Below, in pieces: positions 5,249-6,702 of a stretch of DNA of 6,702 bases (its first letter is position 1; each line of letters opens with the position of its first letter). Both the position numbers and the translations under genes were made by a program. This stretch comes from Thermoplasmata archaeon (GTDB taxonomy: Archaea; Thermoplasmatota; Thermoplasmata; Lutacidiplasmatales; UBA184): the NCBI GenBank assembly GCA_030039865.1, contig JASHUS010000207.1:1-6702 (forward strand), written 5' to 3'. The notes under the pieces are model-generated. The model worked only from the letters and a program-made list of their open reading frames with translations. It made no database searches and was not told the DNA's origin.

Positions 5249-6702
5249 GTGGCGTTAGCGCGGCGGAGGGCGCGGGCCATCCGCGGCCGCGCGTCCTCGA
5301 CACGTCGACCCGCGGCCCGTCGGCGGACTCCGCCGCCCCTCCTCTCCGATTACGGGCTCGTCGGGGACCTCCGGACCGCGGCGCTCTGCTCGCGGTTCGG
5401 GTCGATCGACTGGTGCTGCCTGCCCGAATTCGACTCTCCGTCGACGTTCGCCCGGCTGTTGGATCTCGAGCGCGGCGGGTGCTTCGAGGTCCTGCCCGAA
5501 GAACCGTTCCGTTCCGAACAGGGCTATCTTCCGTCCACCGCGATCCTCCGGACCACTTTCTCGCTGCCCCGATCCCGGACGCTGGCGATCCAGGACTTCA
5601 TGCCGATCCTGCCCGGCGCGCCGGGGCCGATGCTCGTGCGGGTGGTGGAAGCCTCCGGCGGTTCCGTTCGCGCCCGCGTCGTCATCGATCCGCGGCCCGG
5701 TTACGCTCGCTTCCGGCCGAAGTGGTCGAGCTCGGGCGAGGCGTGGGTCGGGAGCTCGCCGGCCGGAACGCTCGGCCTGCGGCCGGGTTGGCCCCTGCGC
5801 GCGGGCCCCGGCGGCCTCTCGGGCATCGCGACGATCCAGGACGGGGGACGCGCGGTCTTCGAGATATACTGGGGATCGGAGCGACCCACCGCCACGCCCG
5901 CCATCGAGCTGCTGAACGCGACGGAGCAGTTCTGGCGAGGCTGGGTCCATCCCCCGGATAGCCCGATCCACATGCTGGCGGGGCGCTGGCACCCTTGGAT
6001 CGAGCGCTCCGAGATCACGCTGAAGTTGCTCACCCGGTCCGACTCGGGCGCGTTCGTCGCGGCGCCGACCACGTCGATCCCCGAGTGGCCGGGGGGCGCG
6101 CGGAACTGGGACTACCGGTACGTCTGGATCCGCGACGCCGCGTTCGCCGCGCAGTGCTTCGCGCTCATGGGCCACATGAGCGAGTGTCGCGCGTTCCTGC
6201 ACTGGCTCGTCGACGTTCTCCACCGCGCCGCCGATTCGGGGGGGCTGCGCGTCATGTACGGCACGCACCCGGGCGCCGAGCTCGACGAGCGCACGCTCCC
6301 CCAGTTCTCCGGCTACCTCGACTCCCGGCCGGTCCGGGTCGGCAACGCGGCGTCCCGGCAGTTCCAGCTCGACATCTACGGCGAGCTGCTCGACGCCGCC
6401 CGGCTGCTCGCGGAGATCGAACGGGATTCGCTGACGCGGACGTGGCCGCTCCTCGAGCGGCTCGCGGACGAGGTCGTCCGCCAGTGGCGACGACCGGATC
6501 GGGGGATCTGGGAGCTGCGCAGCCGCCCGGCGCACTACGTCTACTCGAAGGTCATGGCGTGGGTCGGGAGCTCGCCGGCCGGAACGCTCGGCCTGCGGCC
6601 GGGTTGGCCCCTGCGCGCGGGCCCCGGCGGCCTCTCGGGCATCGCGACGATCCAGGACGGGGGACGCGCGGTCTTCGAGATATACTGGGGATCGGAGCGA
6701 CC
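5249..6702 (+). CDS. GH15-family glycoside hydrolase (glucoamylase/trehalase-like), 3' end cut and suspect
   Basis: The gene is open from GTG 5249 to the window end (484 codons plus 2 bases). Residues ~35-55 (SDYGLVGDLRTAAL, FGSIDWCCLPEFDSPS) are the N-terminal hallmark of GH15 proteins. RNWDYRYVWIRDAAF at 285-299 and GIWELR with E422 are the (alpha/alpha)6-barrel motifs; E422 is the likely general acid. The second catalytic glutamate would lie beyond the window. Family members cleave alpha-linked glucans or trehalose from their ends; substrate cannot be decided here. No signal peptide is evident, and the first ~33 residues are basic. After YSKVMAWV (residue 439) the expected GH15 sequence is replaced by an exact copy of residues 165 onward of the same protein, so the last ~45 residues are duplicated sequence rather than true continuation. 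The start is supported by the promoter-like patch 34 nt upstream; no ATG alternative precedes the domain. Confidence 0.88.
   Translation, partial: MALARRRARAIRGRASSTRRPAARRRTPPPLLSDYGLVGDLRTAALCSRFGSIDWCCLPEFDSPSTFARLLDLERGGCFEVLPEEPFRSEQGYLPSTAILRTTFSLPRSRTLAIQDFMPILPGAPGPMLVRVVEASGGSVRARVVIDPRPGYARFRPKWSSSGEAWVGSSPAGTLGLRPGWPLRAGPGGLSGIATIQDGGRAVFEIYWGSERPTATPAIELLNATEQFWRGWVHPPDSPIHMLAGRWHPWIERSEITLKLLTRSDSGAFVAAPTTSIPEWPGGARNWDYRYVWIRDAAFAAQCFALMGHMSECRAFLHWLVDVLHRAADSGGLRVMYGTHPGAELDERTLPQFSGYLDSRPVRVGNAASRQFQLDIYGELLDAARLLAEIERDSLTRTWPLLERLADEVVRQWRRPDRGIWELRSRPAHYVYSKVMAWVGSSPAGTLGLRPGWPLRAGPGGLSGIATIQDGGRAVFEIYWGSER
5740..5886. repeat. First copy of a 147-bp exact direct repeat within the GH15 gene
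   Basis: Identical over all 147 bases to 6556-6702, offset 816 bp (272 codons, in frame). This copy fits the GH15 protein: it encodes the stretch from AWVGSSPAG to YWGSERP in the N-terminal beta-rich part. It is therefore the native one. Confidence 0.95.
6556..6702. repeat. Second copy of the 147-bp repeat, ending at the window end
   Basis: An exact copy of 5740-5886. It starts at GGCGTGGGTCG, a stretch that native GH15 sequence could share at this point (family members read MAWVALDR), and then switches to the earlier segment. It continues unbroken to the last base. A loop artefact at an assembled contig end is the simplest explanation; a real 816-bp tandem duplication is the alternative. 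Confidence 0.95.

Noticed and set aside
5255..6535. Long minus-strand open frame opposite the GH15 gene
   Set aside because: It is an antisense shadow rich in Arg, Pro and Asp. The plus strand carries clear GH15 motifs.
6556..6702. Mobile element or recombination site at the window end
   Set aside because: The repeat is ordinary coding sequence of the same gene with no inverted ends. An assembly loop or simple tandem duplication explains it better.

Overview
The window is GC-rich and gene-dense. It most likely comes from a high-GC archaeon, possibly Thermoplasmatota-like. The archaeal call rests on three things. Three genes have an AAA-led, BRE/TATA-like patch starting 34-35 nt before the start codon, as expected for leaderless archaeal transcripts. 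A fourth gene has a GAAAG-CTAGATA patch further upstream together with a Shine-Dalgarno-like GAGGT. The TnpB is of the archaeal IS1341 style (LDTNE RuvC-I motif). A high-GC bacterium is not strictly excluded.

Layout: (1) 1-156 (+) is the 3' end of a cysteine-rich, zinc-binding protein. (2) 166-1587 (-) is a calcineurin-like metallophosphoesterase of purple-acid-phosphatase type, convergent with the first gene. (3) 1689-3131 is a compact mobile element whose only gene is tnpB (1698-3023, -). (4) 3217-4941 (+) is a kumamolisin-type S53 serine-carboxyl peptidase, divergent from the phosphoesterase. (5) 5028-5177 (+) is a 49-residue single-pass membrane protein. (6) 5249-6702 (+) is a GH15-family glycoside hydrolase that runs off the window end. 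There are no rRNA or tRNA genes and no CRISPR array.

The most interesting object is the tnpB element. TnpB genes of the IS200/IS605/IS1341 type normally sit in elements without terminal inverted repeats or target duplications. Here the gene is bounded by an 11-bp perfect inverted repeat (GCTTTGGGATT at 1689-1699, AATCCCAAAGC at 3120-3130). Directly outside lies a 10-bp perfect direct repeat (GAAGGCAACG at 1679-1688 and 3132-3141). The tnpB stop codon lies in the left inverted repeat. The last ~110 nt of the tnpB transcript can fold into a GAAA-tetraloop hairpin and a second hairpin, as an omega-RNA would. No transposase gene is present. This looks like a tnpB carried by a TIR/TSD element that would need a transposase in trans. 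It landed in the intergenic space between two divergent genes and left both candidate promoters intact.

The last 147 bases (6556-6702) are an exact, in-frame copy of 5740-5886 inside the same GH15 gene. This is either an assembly loop at a contig end or an 816-bp tandem duplication. GH15 sequence beyond about residue 439 should not be trusted. The phosphoesterase, the acid-type peptidase and the glucan hydrolase would fit a heterotroph that scavenges phosphate, peptides and sugars, but they do not form an operon and no shared pathway is shown.
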